The notes below the pieces were generated by a model. It was not told the origin of the DNA and made no database searches. It was given only the letters and a program-made list of their open reading frames with translations. Of a DNA stretch of 64,000 nt, positions 47,042-59,344 are shown piece after piece. Made by a program: the position numbers and the translations under genes. Location of the stretch: NCBI GenBank assembly GCA_030063045.1, contig JAQSEB010000179.1:1-64000 (forward strand), read 5' to 3'. Every line of letters starts with the position of its first letter. Position 1 is the first letter of the stretch. This DNA is from Pratylenchus scribneri. Taxonomy: Eukaryota > Nematoda > Chromadorea > Rhabditida > Pratylenchidae.

Positions 47042-48104
47042 TCAATAACATTTTACATCATTCTTCAATAAAAGTCCAATTTGCCCCTTTTCCGTGGATC
47101 CATGCAATACACATTTCGATAAACTTAAATAAATTATATTTGAATAATTCCTCTGGCAAAAAAAACCTTCCTTCTCCCGTTGCTTTTTGGTCATTTCCCG
47201 GATGAAGAGGAAAGTACGAAAAATGACCCATTGAAGCCAACAAAGGACGGATACGGTGATGGCAAGCATCAGAAGCCAAAAGAGGGAGAGACGAATTGAA
47301 ACTTTAATATTATAATGGCGAAAAGTGAGAAATGATGGGGGTATGAATACTTGCGGCCAATTGGCGATCTTCTTCCGGCATTGCCGCGGCCAATGGACCA
47401 ATGCCGAGAATGGTATCGAGCAGAGGCCATTCTGAAAGGATGTTGAACAGACGGGACATGAAGCGGAGAAGGAGAAAAAGGCTGATTGGCTTAAATGAAT
47501 GAATGAATTAGGGGTGGAAATTAATAATTGAAATGATTGAACAAACATTAACACAAAGGAATGGAAGGCAAAGTGAGGCCATTTGGAGGGAAAGTGCACA
47601 GAAAAGAAGGCCATTTGCGCATAACAATGCCAAATTATGAAGGAAAGAGCCGAGACGGTCCAAATCTTGGCCGGGATCAAGGCACCAAAAAGTGAGGCGA
47701 AGGAGGCCGAAGAATAGGCCGGTGAGGGCAGCCAATTGGGTGGCACGCTGAAATGAATTGGGGGGGGGGGGGGGTTATTTGGCAAATTAAATTGGCACCA
47801 AAATATGCATATCAAATCCGCAATATTTTCGACGGTCTGGTGGATTCTTGCGTTTTTGTGCCGATTGGACATATTGGCTGAGAGTGGGTTGACGACGAAA
47901 ATTGGGCCGTTGATCCCCAAAAGTGGGCGATGGAATTGGGGACATTGACGAATTGAAAGCCTGAAAGGGAAAAATATGGATCAATTCAATGAATGAAATT
48001 AAACCTTCAAAACGATGATGGCGTAGTTATCAGGGAAAATAGGAGGACAATTAGGGTCGAGGATAGGAATTTCAATTGGAGCAATTTTTGAAGGAATTTT
48101 GAAA
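47042..48104 (-). CDS. Unidentified multipass membrane protein, 5' end unresolved
   Basis: Five exons join in consistent phase: one ending at 48005 (start unresolved), 47960-47799, 47747-47553, 47489-47351 and 47301-47042. The product begins with a polar Pro-rich part (ILDPNCPPIFPDNYAIIVLK; FGDQRPNFRRQPTLSQYVQS). At least four hydrophobic segments follow: QLAALTGLFFGLLRLTFWCL, HNLALLCANGLLFCALSLQM, PISLFLLLRFMSRLF and LFWLLMLAITVSVLCWLQW. The hydrophilic segment AAMPEEDRQLAA precedes the last. The C-terminus is basic (TKKQREKEG). I do not recognise the family. The frame is open upstream of 48104 without an ATG until a TGA, so the first exon is missing; an ORF at 48244-48471 on the same strand (PPLIDEHMIIIHGLFVWL...) could belong to it. 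Confidence 0.6.
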
Positions 48105-48105
48105 A

Positions 48106-48879
48106 AGGCAAAAAAATGAGAGAAAATTGGCAAATTGATTGAGAAGGCAGCAGCAAAGGCAAATCAATTTGTTTTCTTGGCCCTTTTTGGGCTTTTTCAG
48201 GGAGTTGGCGATCGGGAAAGAAGGCAAAGATAGAGTGGAGGAATTAAACGTGGATTATTGACTGATATTGACTTAACAGAAGCGGACGAATGGAATGGAG
48301 AACGACATCAGCAGGAATGATGGCACTATGGCCATATAGGGGAATGGATGATGGCAAAAATGGCCGCAACCAAACAAATAATCCGTGTATGATAATCATG
48401 TGCTCATCGATTAACGGAGGGCATGATGGCCAAATTGGTATTTGGGTTTGGATGGACTTTGATATTTTCAAATAACAATAAATTAAAAAGATTTGGATGT
48501 AAATTTGTCAACAGCTTTAACTTTATTGACAAAAGGAATACAAGTTTGATTTTCCTTTAGGCAATAAGAAATTTTTATGATGGATTTTTTATGTAATGAA
48601 AAGTGGCATGGAAAATACCAAATTGCTTTTAAATATTTCCAAATTCTAAATAATCGAACTTCTTTGAAACCTATGAATTTTTATCGCCTTGAAAAGTGGG
48701 AAATAAATAATATTTGTGCTCATTTCAGATTCAGATTTCAGAGGGGGAAAAGATTGTGGGGAACAGCTAATTTTTGTAAAAATAGTGAAAAAGGGAGGGA
48801 TCATTGGAATATTTTTGATGATGAGGATATATTCTTGTTGGAATGCCATTTTTTGTTTCTTCCTTTTTCCTTTTAATTT
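48106..48879. other. Possible 5' exon region of the multipass gene and 3' flank of the next
   Basis: The minus-strand open frame 48471-48244 looks moderately protein-like and ends near a possible donor (A|GTCAAT), but I could not join it to the downstream exons. The remainder holds nothing recognised. Confidence 0.3.
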
Positions 48880-49836
48880 TCACGGAGTTTGATCGCCAAT
48901 AATCACCAATTGTTCGTCCAATTTGTTCTGTTTTCGTAGCCAATTATGAGCCCGGAACACAATGGATTGGAAATAGCCAAGGAGGAAAATTGCGCATAAA
49001 GATGTGACCAATTCCATTGAACGCAGGGAATGAGTGACTTTGAATTGATGAATGAATTAAAAATGGATAAAATTGAATACCCTGAAGCAAAAGTTGCTGC
49101 TTTGGACGCAAATTGCTCATGTCCATTCGATGTTCAGAGGGAAAGACAATCGGAGCAAGGAGGGCATCCAAGGATGGATAAGTGCAAAAAATGGCGGTCA
49201 AAAGCATTAGTAAAGGCTAAAAATTATTATTTATACAAAATGGATTTCATCAAATTTCGAACATTGAGCAAAAGGAAAGGCCAATAGAAGCAGGGAATAC
49301 GAACACTCCAACCCAACACCAAAAGGGCATAGGAACAAAGAATCTGTAGAAGACAATTTTGGTTTAGATTCAATTCCCTCTTTTCCAAACCATTCCTGCC
49401 AGAACACATTGGTCCGGATCGGCATTTGCTTTCAACAATGAAGCCAAAACCCCTGAACCGGCCAAAGAACCAACAGCTCCAATCAAGAGGGTTGCACTCT
49501 GACAAACAAAATGAAAACAATGTAATTGGAATTGTTGTAATTGGATCGGACCTGGACATGAGTGATAAAACCGCAATGATAATTTCTCTGGGAATCATCG
49601 TTGCCATCAAAAATTGTAGAAGGGGATTTTGGATAATTGGATAGTTGGTTCTGTTGTTGCTTATCCATTTTTTGGAATTTTTGGCTGCTTGGAATTGAAT
49701 GAGGGAGAGAATTTGGCCGCCGATTTTGAATGGCAAATTTCACCCCTTTATTCTTTCTGGCCAAATTGGATGGAGAAAGGCTGACTGTGAGAGATGGGAT
49801 TGGCAGCCAATCCCATCCACGACGATATTTCCCCAT
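48880..49836 (-). CDS. LAPTM-like multipass membrane protein (tentative family)
   Basis: Five exons (first ending at 49552; then 49498-49391, 49343-49263, 49216-49081, 49037-48880) join in exact phase. The start is either the ATG at 49668 (199 residues, MDKQQQNQL) or 49836 (255 residues, MGKYRRGWDW). The product has an N-terminal polar part, then YHCGFITHVQSATLLIGAVG running into a first membrane helix. Two central hydrophobic stretches follow (ILCSYALLVLGWSV; PLLMLLTAIFCTYPSLDALLAPIV), a polar loop, and a last helix MELVTSLCAIFLLGYFQSIVF, with a charged cytosolic tail ending in DQTP. The CGF-TH-x-SAT-LIG entry into helix 1 recalls the lysosomal LAPTM4 group (C-C-G-x-x-H-V-R-T), which suggests an endolysosomal protein. 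That link is weak. Confidence 0.65.
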
Positions 49837-51281
49837 TGGCGCGGGCGTTCTAGTGACAGGCTGCACGCAGAATGAATGGCCAAAATGATGGATAGAAGAA
49901 TTGATATAAAATCTACAACCTTTGAAAGACAATGAAATCATTAAGCAGTTTAGGAGTTGAATTAAATACTACTCTTATTTTTTGGACATTTAAAAGGCTC
50001 AATTCGAAGGAATCTATTAAAAGTGAGTACACCATCCTCTGTGATGCCTTCGATACTGTACCAGGGCTGGGTTCCAACTTCCAAGAAAATGGCATGGTCC
50101 GCCATAATAATCCGTCAATCAAAAAAAAAACATGTGTTGCGATTTTCGAAGACCGATTGAAGATGATAAAGCAACGATAAGATCGATCACTCCCCATCCA
50201 TCATTCCCTTGTTATTTTCTTGTAATTTGTACTCATTTCCAATCCATTTTCATCCGCATACTAATAATTTGTATTTCCTTTCCTCCAATATTAATAATAA
50301 CATCCATAATTTTCCATTTTATTTTAAAATATGTGAGTTTTGATTCCGAATCAAGAGAATTACAGCTGAATATGATATTGAACCGTCTAATATGATTATC
50401 GATTATTTATAAGTTGAAATTAGAAGTTAAATTTGATTAGCCATAAAAGGACCGATTATCGATTGAATCCATTCCCATTACTGTACCGGTGAAGACGAGT
50501 TTGGCGTTTAGCAAAAATTTTTATTTAAGACATTTCATCCAAACCGGTTTTCACTTTTCATGCTCTCAAGCTTTCAGCTTCCACTTTCACCTCATTGATC
50601 AATTTGGGAGGTTTAATTATAATTACACAAAAATAATTTTTGAAAGTAAGGAAAAGATGGTCGAAACCGGTACCGGTTAATGGCTAAACCTAAAAGTGGG
50701 CAGCAGAATGCCATAATTGAAGAAATTTTGTTGAAAGGCCCCCGGGTCCCAAACCTCCCCCCCCCCCTCCACATCCCATCCCCCATCGCCCTCCCACTTC
50801 CATAACATTGCTGCTTTATTTTATTCATTCATAAACAAAGTAATAAAAAAAAATTATCATTTTTTGAACATTCATCATCAATTAAAAATAATCCAATCTA
50901 ATAATTAATTAATATGTACAAATAGCAAATATCAAATACTAGTAATTCCAACAAAAATTCGTACAAGATGCAAATTCTTTAAATAGGTATTTCTCGCGTA
51001 AATAGAAAGATCGGCCCAACGAGCATACGAGTTTATTAAATCTGTTTTAAGCTATTTCCAATCTTTATAGTAGCGTAATCTTGATCAATCACCCACAAAT
51101 TTGGTCCCTTTAAAAACCTTAGTTAGTAGGTATGTTCATATTAATCCACCAATACCGAACGATCATTATCATTCCATTTAAAAAATTTTAACTAACAAAT
51201 TTGATAAGATTAAAGATTTTTGGTTTAGATTATCATTTTTTATCAGCGATTATACATATAGCAAAAACAATTGTTTTGGAA
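49837..51281. other. Intergenic region, no gene seen
   Basis: About 1.4 kb separate divergent genes. Open frames on both strands (for example 49932-50180 plus) have no protein character. A 14-bp perfect palindrome AACCGGTACCGGTT lies at 50665-50678 and a poly-C run at 50757-50767. Confidence 0.35.
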
Positions 51282-54200
51282 ATGGGAACGATCAGCACTG
51301 ACACAAAACTTGGCATAGTTACGCTTGTTGACGATGAATACATTTATGTTTGGTCGGTTGGATTTGGGGGTTTGGAACTTCGTTATCCACTCAATCCGGA
51401 AGTGCAATTCGAGGTTTTATTTTTATTTTTGGAAAAATTATAAAATAAATAATGATATTTTAGCACGGCGAGATTGTCCGTTTTGTTCAGTCACATGGAA
51501 TCAGAAGCATCCAAGTTGTGCACAATGTATAAATTAGCAATCATAATAAGTATAAAATAATTGTCTTAAATTCAGCTAATGAAATGCAGAGATACGCTCC
51601 CCATTGAGAAGGATGAAAGAGTTCGATGGAAAGTGAAAGTGCATTTGACTTTTGCACCCGCCGATGTATTGGAAGAATGGAAGAAAAAGGATGAAAATAA
51701 AGTAATTAAATTTAATTATTTCCATCAATGAGTTTTAATTAAATTAAGCGACTTGCGGCCATCGCTCATACAGAAAGCTTCAACTATGTGGCGTCATATG
51801 TCAAAGGAATAAAATACCAACCTGGAATTGTGTACGAAGCATACATTTCCAGGTTTGATAAGCCAAATAATTACCAATTTTCAATAATTGATTTAGAGTC
51901 CCAAGAGGTCATGAGCGTTTGGCCGAAGATGTCGACACAGTTTTCGTGATCATTGGTGGCGCCAAAGGATTTACGGAAGTCACAGACCAGCAGGCGATTG
52001 CCAAAGTTATGAACACTTGTGTAAGTTTTATTATTCTTATTAATTAGCAATTTACTCTAATGTTTTTAGCCTTGGAAAGAGAAAGTCATGCCACAAGAAA
52101 ACAATGAGACTGGACTGTGCGAAGTGATTCCAGACACACAAAATGGTCGAATTAATCAGGTTGATTTACTTAAATAGATTATCAATAAAAAATCAATGTA
52201 GAATGGCAACCGGTCCAATAATGATCATCAACAAAATTACAATTCAAACCACCAAGAAGAAACGGAAAACGGTGGACATTCATCGAAAAAAATGCCAGAA
52301 GAGAAATGTTGGGAGGAGATGATCCATGAAGGTTTATATTAATTTTATGCTTAAATAAATTTAATATTTTTAAGAGCCTTTACTCGATGATTATGCCCAA
52401 CAATTGCAAAATCAAATGGAAGGTGCCGAATATGTTGGATTGATTGTCGGCTGTGAGGCAGAATATTCTGTCATTTGGAGTCCTCGATTTGGTTTGGTGC
52501 GAATTCAATTTGAAAAGCCTCAGAATACAGCCAATCCAATTGTATATTAAATAATTTGTTATAAAATTAATTTAAACAAAAATTTCAGTGGCCTCTCGCT
52601 AGTTGGGTCAAATTCCGTTGTTTTGAGGAGCGTAGTCAGCTGGCAGACCAAAAAACATGCGGCTATACTGCCTATGATGTGAAAAAGGCTTCGCAACCGC
52701 CCGGGGTCGAATATGTCCGAACAATCAATCACAATGAACAAGGAAATTATAGTGGAAAAGGGGTGATTGCAAGGATGAAGATCAGCCAACCAAAAGGCCA
52801 TTCTACTGCATTCTTCTTGGCCACAGACAAATTTTTTGGCCCTGTTTTATGTCCAATTAAAATGCATAGCCGCTTTGATGAACATTCTACAGTTTTGGAG
52901 GTTTTAAAATTATCCAGAATGTTTAATATTTTATTTATTTAAAGGTTCTGGCAGTTTTCTCATATGAATATCAACATTCAAAATGGATTGTTTTTTCCAC
53001 TCTTTCGGAAGATGATGCATGGACCAAGGTTAATTTTTTAATTAATTAAATTACCTATGCTTTAATTCAGATTGATGGTTTACCACCAAAAATCAATGAG
53101 GAAGTCCAATCATTCTTTAAAATCGTAACCCAACCTGAATTCGCTGATGATGATTCAAATTCTTTGTACTCTTCAACGAATAAATTCAAACCACCCACAG
53201 ATTGGCGTGGAGTTTTTGAAGAAGGAGATAAGGTTTTGTCAAAAATAAAAAAAATCCAATATTAATAATATAATTTAAAGTTGATTGATGTTTTGGGTGT
53301 TGTGGCAATCCATGAAGGGGAAACCTCGGTCATTGCAACTTCTGTTGGCCTCGCTCGTCAGCCAATCAAATGGGAATTGGGCACTTGGGTTTGCGCCACT
53401 CTAATTCCGGATCCAGACGAATCACCGTTCACATATCAAAATTCTATGCGCAATCTCGGCCATTACATTATTGAAAAGAGCCGAAAAATTGCACCAGTGG
53501 TTTCGACTCGTGTGATTGAGAATGATTCGGGGCGCGAAATTGTGCTGGTTTGTTATATTTTTTTTGGTTAAAATAGAAAAAGTGAAGGGGTCCCTCAATG
53601 AATCTTTAAAATAAATTTATTTTCAATTTTTATAGATTTGTTGCAGCGTTGAAAAGGAAAATGGAATTGTGAAGAATGAATATTTGGGCACTGTTTATGA
53701 TGAAAAGAACATTTTAAATTGGAATCAACTGACATCAAGCGGCCAACGAATTTCATCATTTTTGGTGGAAATAAACCTCAGCCGAAAAGATAAAAATGAG
53801 AGAGAACGTTTTTGGAAAATACTCAAAGGCCACGGAGAAAATAAGAACAGAGTCAAAACAGTTGCATTGAGGGTATGGAAAACCAATAAATTTATTACTA
53901 ATTTAAAAAATTAAAGCTTTCCTATTGGCCAAAATCAATGGGACGAACTTGCGATGAACCGCACAACATTCTTTGCGATTCGGAATTTGACCTCCCAAAA
54001 TATGAGAAAAACAAACGCAGCAAAGAAATGGCCCAAAACAATGAACAGCAAATTTCCCAAAAACCATCAACATCAAAACAGGCGACAATGACTCGTCTCT
54101 CATCAGTCCCGAAGAGTAATCCACCATCATCCAATGGAAATGCAACCTCATCCCAAAATGGGTTGAATGCTTCTTCACAAATGCCAACAATCGATGGAGG

Positions 54201-56246
54201 AATTCGAGGCGACAATCAATCTGATCTCCATTCTCAATTGAATTTGTATGAACCGGATCAAGACGCCAAAAAGCATAAAGTAAAATACACAAATTTTTAA
54301 TTTTTAATTCTTTAAAGAGAGCCCTTGGAATAGTGGTCACCAAAAATGAGAAATTTGCCATTCTTTACACCCGAGATTTTGGCGATTGCATTTTATTGCC
54401 ACGCTTTTGTGCAGAGTAAGCCATTTTTGCATATTTCAATATAAATAATATTAATTTAAGTCAACTCGAATTTGAGACTCTTTTCCAATTGGGCTATGTT
54501 GTTGGTGTTAAATTCACTCCAGTGATGGAACAAATGAAGCGAAAATTGTTCTATTTGCATATGTGCCTTCCCGAATTCAAGCCAAATCGACAAGCAATCA
54601 AGGCCCGTCCATTTTTGAATCGTTTTGTTCAGGTAAATCCAATTTATAAAATTAATTTTTAAACTGAATTTGCCATATTAGATTTATATGAAATGCGAAT
54701 TCACGAAAACGAGCATTAAACATTGCATTGATGGTTTGAATCCGGGCGAGAATGAAACACGTTATTATATCGATACGGATGTTGGGAAGGTGCTTTTGAA
54801 TCAGGATGTTCTCGACAAGAATGGTATCATTTTTTGCTAAAAAAATAAATATATGTTAATAAATTAAAGAATTGTTTGGCAAAATTGTGAAACTTTGGAT
54901 CACTCATATTCAAAAGAAATACGGATGCCATTGGCAAATTGCACTTGGCGATTTCCAAACATTGAAGGTTGGCAGATTTGTTTAATGATGAGAGGGGGGA
55001 AGAGAGAAAAATGGGAATTTATAATAGGCATTAATAATGTGGAATGTTTTAAAAAAAAGACTAAATATATAAAACAATAATATTATTCCCCTTTTTATGT
55101 TTGCTGCTTGTTGGCATCCTCTCTTCCTCCTTTCTCATTCTCGAATTTGTATTCTCTAAAAGTTTTCATTTCTTCCAGATTCTGAATTAATTTTTGGAGA
55201 ATGAAAATGAAGAGGAGAAAAAGAGGAGGAAGATTGGATGTCAAAATGATCTAATTAATTTTTGGAGATTTACGAGTAAAATCGAATGAATGATTTCAAA
55301 TATAACCCACATTTAACTTTACACATTTTTTTGTTTTTTAAAACATTCCACCTAAATCATAATGCAATATTGTAAAATGGCCAGTTTTTTCACACGAATA
55401 AATTATTTTATTGAAATACTTCCATTAATTATTAGGGGCTTGGTGTGAATCCGGACAATCCGAATATTTATGAAATTCAAATTGTGACTGAACGTCGAAA
55501 TGGACATCCAACCAGCTTTTATGACCATTATTATGCCAAAAGTTCTTCAACAATTCCGAAAAATTCATCGGGTAAAATCCAGCCAAAAAATTAGTTAATA
55601 ACCAAAATTCAGATGTAGGACCTTCTCATATGGTTAATATTTCTGACGATGATGCTTCATCGGGTTTTAGTGCACCAAATGATGGGCCCAGAGAAATGAT
55701 TCCAAATTCAAATTCGAATGGCATTTCGCGCGATGTGAAACGATTAGCTACTAATGGATATGCGGATTTTGTGTTTGGATCGCATGTTCCAGGTAAAAAT
55801 AAAAATTATTTTATAAATTATTTCGCAAAATTGACAAGATGTTATTAATGGTGGTCGTTATCGCGTGGAGCGATATATGCCCAATACGGAGGATTCCGAC
55901 CCGGAAGAGGCAGAACAAAGGGAACTTGAGGAAATGTTCCGTTCCAGCAGCAGTGATGAAGAGGAAAGTGCGGAGAGGTTAATTTTTTTATTATTATTTA
56001 TTTAAAAAAATTAGAATATTTAGTTTCCACACCGACGATAATTTCTCTGAAGAAGATGATGACATGTTTGGAAATATTAATCGAATGCGAATTGTGGGGA
56101 ATTCAACACCACCACCGCCTTCTTCCAATCGTCAGAACCAGGTTCAATCGATGCAAGGAGCGGCTGGTCCCAGCGGCAACAATGCACCACCGCCACAACA
56201 AAAGAAGGAGAAGAATGTTCCAGTAGAGGATTTAATCAGTTTCTGA
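51282..56246 (+). CDS. Large uncharacterised protein with at least five beta-rich repeats
   Basis: About 22 short exons with 40-50-nt introns (one of about 460 nt at 54969-55435) encode roughly 1,150-1,200 residues. The recurring element is a hydrophobic strand-rich unit of 60-100 residues opening with G-(I/V)-V and a following aromatic strand: LGIVTLVDDEYIYVWSVGFG near the start, VGLIVGCEAEYSVIWSPRFG (about 52430), GVIARMKISQPKGHSTAFFL (about 52765), LGVVAIHEGETSVIATSVGL (about 53290) and LGIVVTKNEKFAILYTRDFG (about 54320). Each is followed by a segment like F---G--V-F, as in OB/S1-like barrels. Between and after the units are polar Ser/Asn/Gln-rich linkers and an acidic C-terminus (DDDASSGFSAP; SSSSDEEESAER; FSEEDDDMFG) ending in VEDLISF. 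There is no signal peptide or membrane segment. I do not recognise the family; nucleic-acid or granule binding is possible but unproven. A polyadenylation signal is at 56452. Confidence 0.8.
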
Positions 56247-56451
56247 ATGAATTTTGGTGGCCTTTCATTTATACACTAAACAATATTAATTTTTTGACAT
56301 TTACTTGATCTTTTTTTGTTTGTTTACCCATTTTATCCATTATTATTTTTGCCATTTTAATGCTGGTATAATTCAACACCAATCACTTTGTTCTCAATTC
56401 ACTCTTTAATTTATTTTTATTATTAACAATTTTCATTCTGGACATTTTTTG

Positions 56452-56457
56452 AATAAA
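56452..56457 (+). terminator. Polyadenylation signal AATAAA
   Basis: AATAAA lies 206 bp downstream of the stop codon of the 22-exon gene. Confidence 0.5.
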
Positions 56458-57177
56458 ATACATTCCTGATTCCACAAAAAAGAATTTAAATTGGACTCGA
56501 CCGGTTTTTGCCTAAATAATCTCATTTTACTTTACTCCATCCAAATTATGGTTGAATTTGCGACCAAAAGTGGGATAAAATTGAAGTGTATAGAATAGAC
56601 AGACGGTGCGCGCATTGAATGGCTGGGAAAGTGCGGCAAAGAACCGCAGATCAATAAGGAGAGGGAGTGTTTGGGATGATTTAATGGAAAAAAAATGTTT
56701 GTTAAAATTTTTGCAAAATAGTTTCGTCTTTATAAATTTCCATTTAAAAACTAGGTTTATTTTAGGAAATGCCTAATGGAATTTAGGTTTACTCTCTTCC
56801 CTTTTCCTCTTTTTAACCGCCATTTGATATTTTACTTCGTCTTCTTTTTGGCCTTTTTATTTTTATACATGGCCTTTCACTTTTTTGTTGGCCACAGCCA
56901 ATTCTTCCGTCGCCCCTTTCCCCATTTGATGATAGTCGTTTTCGTTGTTTTCAGCACATTTTTTCAAGGGGGAATGCAAGTAATTTCCTTTTCCCAATTC
57001 TCCGCCACCTTTACGGCCATCAGCCAACCCCCAAAGCAAAAATTGATCGAATACATTTATTTTGTGTGAGCACATTCTTTTCAATTCACCCATTCCGCCG
57101 ATAAAACATTTGGCAATAGGCCCATGGCCCCAACAAATATGAAGATTAATGAATATTTACTTTTTTAGCAACAAAAA
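56458..57177. other. Intergenic region, no gene seen
   Basis: Contains a hydrophobic open frame (56776-57069, plus) that is T-rich and not convincing. TTACTTTTTTAG at 57158-57169, ending 8 nt before the next ATG, is a plausible trans-splice acceptor. Confidence 0.35.
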
Positions 57178-58375
57178 ATGTATCCAAAATTGGTTGACCA
57201 AATTGCGGGTGGAATTGCAAAAGTAGTCCAGAAGGCCACTGATAGCCATGTATTCCAGGAGTTTCCAGAATGCTCAATTTTGGCACATACGGATCGACTC
57301 TCGATAAAATTGCAGGACACAATGATGTGAGAACATAAATTTATTTAAATAATAAATTATTCCCATATTTTAAGCCACAATTCCTTGCAATTGGCAAGTT
57401 GGAGACCGGCGGATTCAGCTCGATTCGATGCGATCACATTCTCAATCAGAGATGAGGACAATCGGAAGAAAGAAGTGATGACGGCACAAATGCAAAGTGG
57501 GCATGGAATTTGCCTCAAGAATGGAGCGGGCAAAACCGTAATGCTCGGTAATATTGAATCAAATTAATCCATCACCATTGATCTCTGCTTCAGTTCGATT
57601 ACCAACTCATTCGGCTGATTCCCTGGGAAAATTAATGCATCCGTCACAGGCAACACTGTATAAGGTGGATTAATTGAATTCGAAAAGTACTATTTATTTA
57701 TGATTTCAGTTGAATAGGGCGATGGTTGGGCCAAATTTTTTGTTAGTTCGAGCCAGTTCTGATGAAGCAATCGTACTCAGGGTGGAAAAAGTGAGTTGAA
57801 ATTCGATATTACATGCACATTAATACCATATTTACTCTATGAGTAGTCCCGGGGCTATTAATTTCAGAATCCCTCCAAAGGAATTCAATTTTCATCCTTT
57901 TTTCCTTAAAAATTATAAAGGGAGCTATTATTTGAGGGGACAGCAGGGGAGGCTCCTACTTATTAAGGGGAGAGGGTAATAATAGAGGAAATACGATAAT
58001 AAAAGAAGTAAATAACCATTACTAATTCCCCAAAAGGTGTTCGTCTCGCTGCATTCATTGGGTAAAGCTGTTGGTTTGATGGGCACAAATTGCGTTTATT
58101 GGCTGAAAGCGCCCGATGGCCAAACCATACTTGGCCATATTCGCCCAAAATTGGTGATGAAAACTAACACAATTGTCGTCAAATTCACGTAAGCATTCGT
58201 CCCCAACATTCCCGCAAATTCAATTTCATTCCTAATTTGCAGGTCCACCCAAAGGGATGTTCAATTGCGGGGCGCAATGTTGGGCACTGCCCTTCTCTTT
58301 CTCATCAATGAAGTTTACCCTCAATTGCGCACAATTTTATTGGAACAAATGCAGCAACAAGGAACACACACATAA
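57178..58375 (+). CDS. Phospholipid scramblase-like (tubby-fold) protein
   Basis: Six exons (57178-57326, 57375-57547, 57594-57657, 57718-57790, 58037-58188, 58243-58375) give 247 residues, within the scramblase range. The clearest family hint is the C-terminus: RDVQLRGAMLGTALLFLINE lines up with the hydrophobic end of animal scramblases (LD-VKMKAVM-GACFLID). Upstream, CVYWLKAPDGQTILGHI has the strand-turn-strand pattern of the lipid-associated barrel shared by scramblases and LURP-like proteins, after a segment FLLVRASSDEAIVLRVEK. No N-terminal proline-rich region and no clear palmitoylation cysteine cluster are seen. Scramblases move lipids or act as lipid- or DNA-binding regulators, so the biochemical role here is open. 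The fourth intron (246 nt) is longer than the others. Confidence 0.55.
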
Positions 58376-59338
58376 TTATTAATTGAATAATATTTAAATT
58401 GTGCATAATTTATATAAATTTAGTCGATCATTTCCCTCAAATATTTTTGCCTTTAAAAATATAAATTTTGCCTTTATCCTATCTTTCTCTTTATCATTAT
58501 CTGATTTCTTTTATTCAATTTTACCTCCATTTTTCCCTTTGTTTCTATCAACATTTTTAATAAATAATTTTATATTTCAAATAAAAAATCATTGAATTAA
58601 TTGGGAATGGGAAAAAGGAAAAATAAACAAATCCACCAATAAATCACCCCCAAGCTTGCTCCTTCAAATTGATTTTTCTGACATTGAACACATCCAAAAA
58701 TTTGACTTCTTTAATTTTCACAATAGAATTCAAGCAGCTGATCATTCTAACGAGAAAAAAATTTTCAAGAGGAAAAAAAAGATGAATGAAAGAAAAATCA
58801 AAAGGGAATTAAGCACGGAAAGGCCAAAGACGATGGGCCAACATTTGTCCCATTGCTTCCTCCGTTCCAGATCTCTTCCCGGATTTTTTTTTGTTCCGTC
58901 TCCTCTTGATCCTCTCATTTTTTTCGTTTCGTACAAGGTACAAGTGCATTCAATTTCATCTTTTTCTTCTTAAATCAAAACCAACTATTCCAGCCATCAA
59001 AAAATTTTGACTAAATAAATCGGTTCCTGGCAGCCGATCCTTTTGATGGAGGTAGAAAATTTGGGAATATTTTCAATTATTAGGGACACTCCTTGATCAT
59101 TATTAAAATAATTTTTGAGATAATCCAGAATGTAATAAAATAAAAATAATGAGTCAAGCTGTTTAAATCCCTAAAATAATTCATATAATTTAATATGTGC
59201 ATTCGGCCATTTGAAAAATATGTTTTTATTTATAATACAATTCGGAGTATTTTTATATCCTTCAATATCAGAGTGTACTCTACTGTAATGCCCGAGGGTA
59301 ACTAGGATTCCCTTTCTTTTACTGAGGTGGAATTATCC
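58376..59338. other. Gene-free 3' flank
   Basis: AT-rich, with a pyrimidine-rich stretch at 58470-58560. A plus-strand open frame at 58656-58973 has no recognisable protein character. Nothing else is seen. Confidence 0.35.
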
Positions 59339-59344
59339 AATAAA

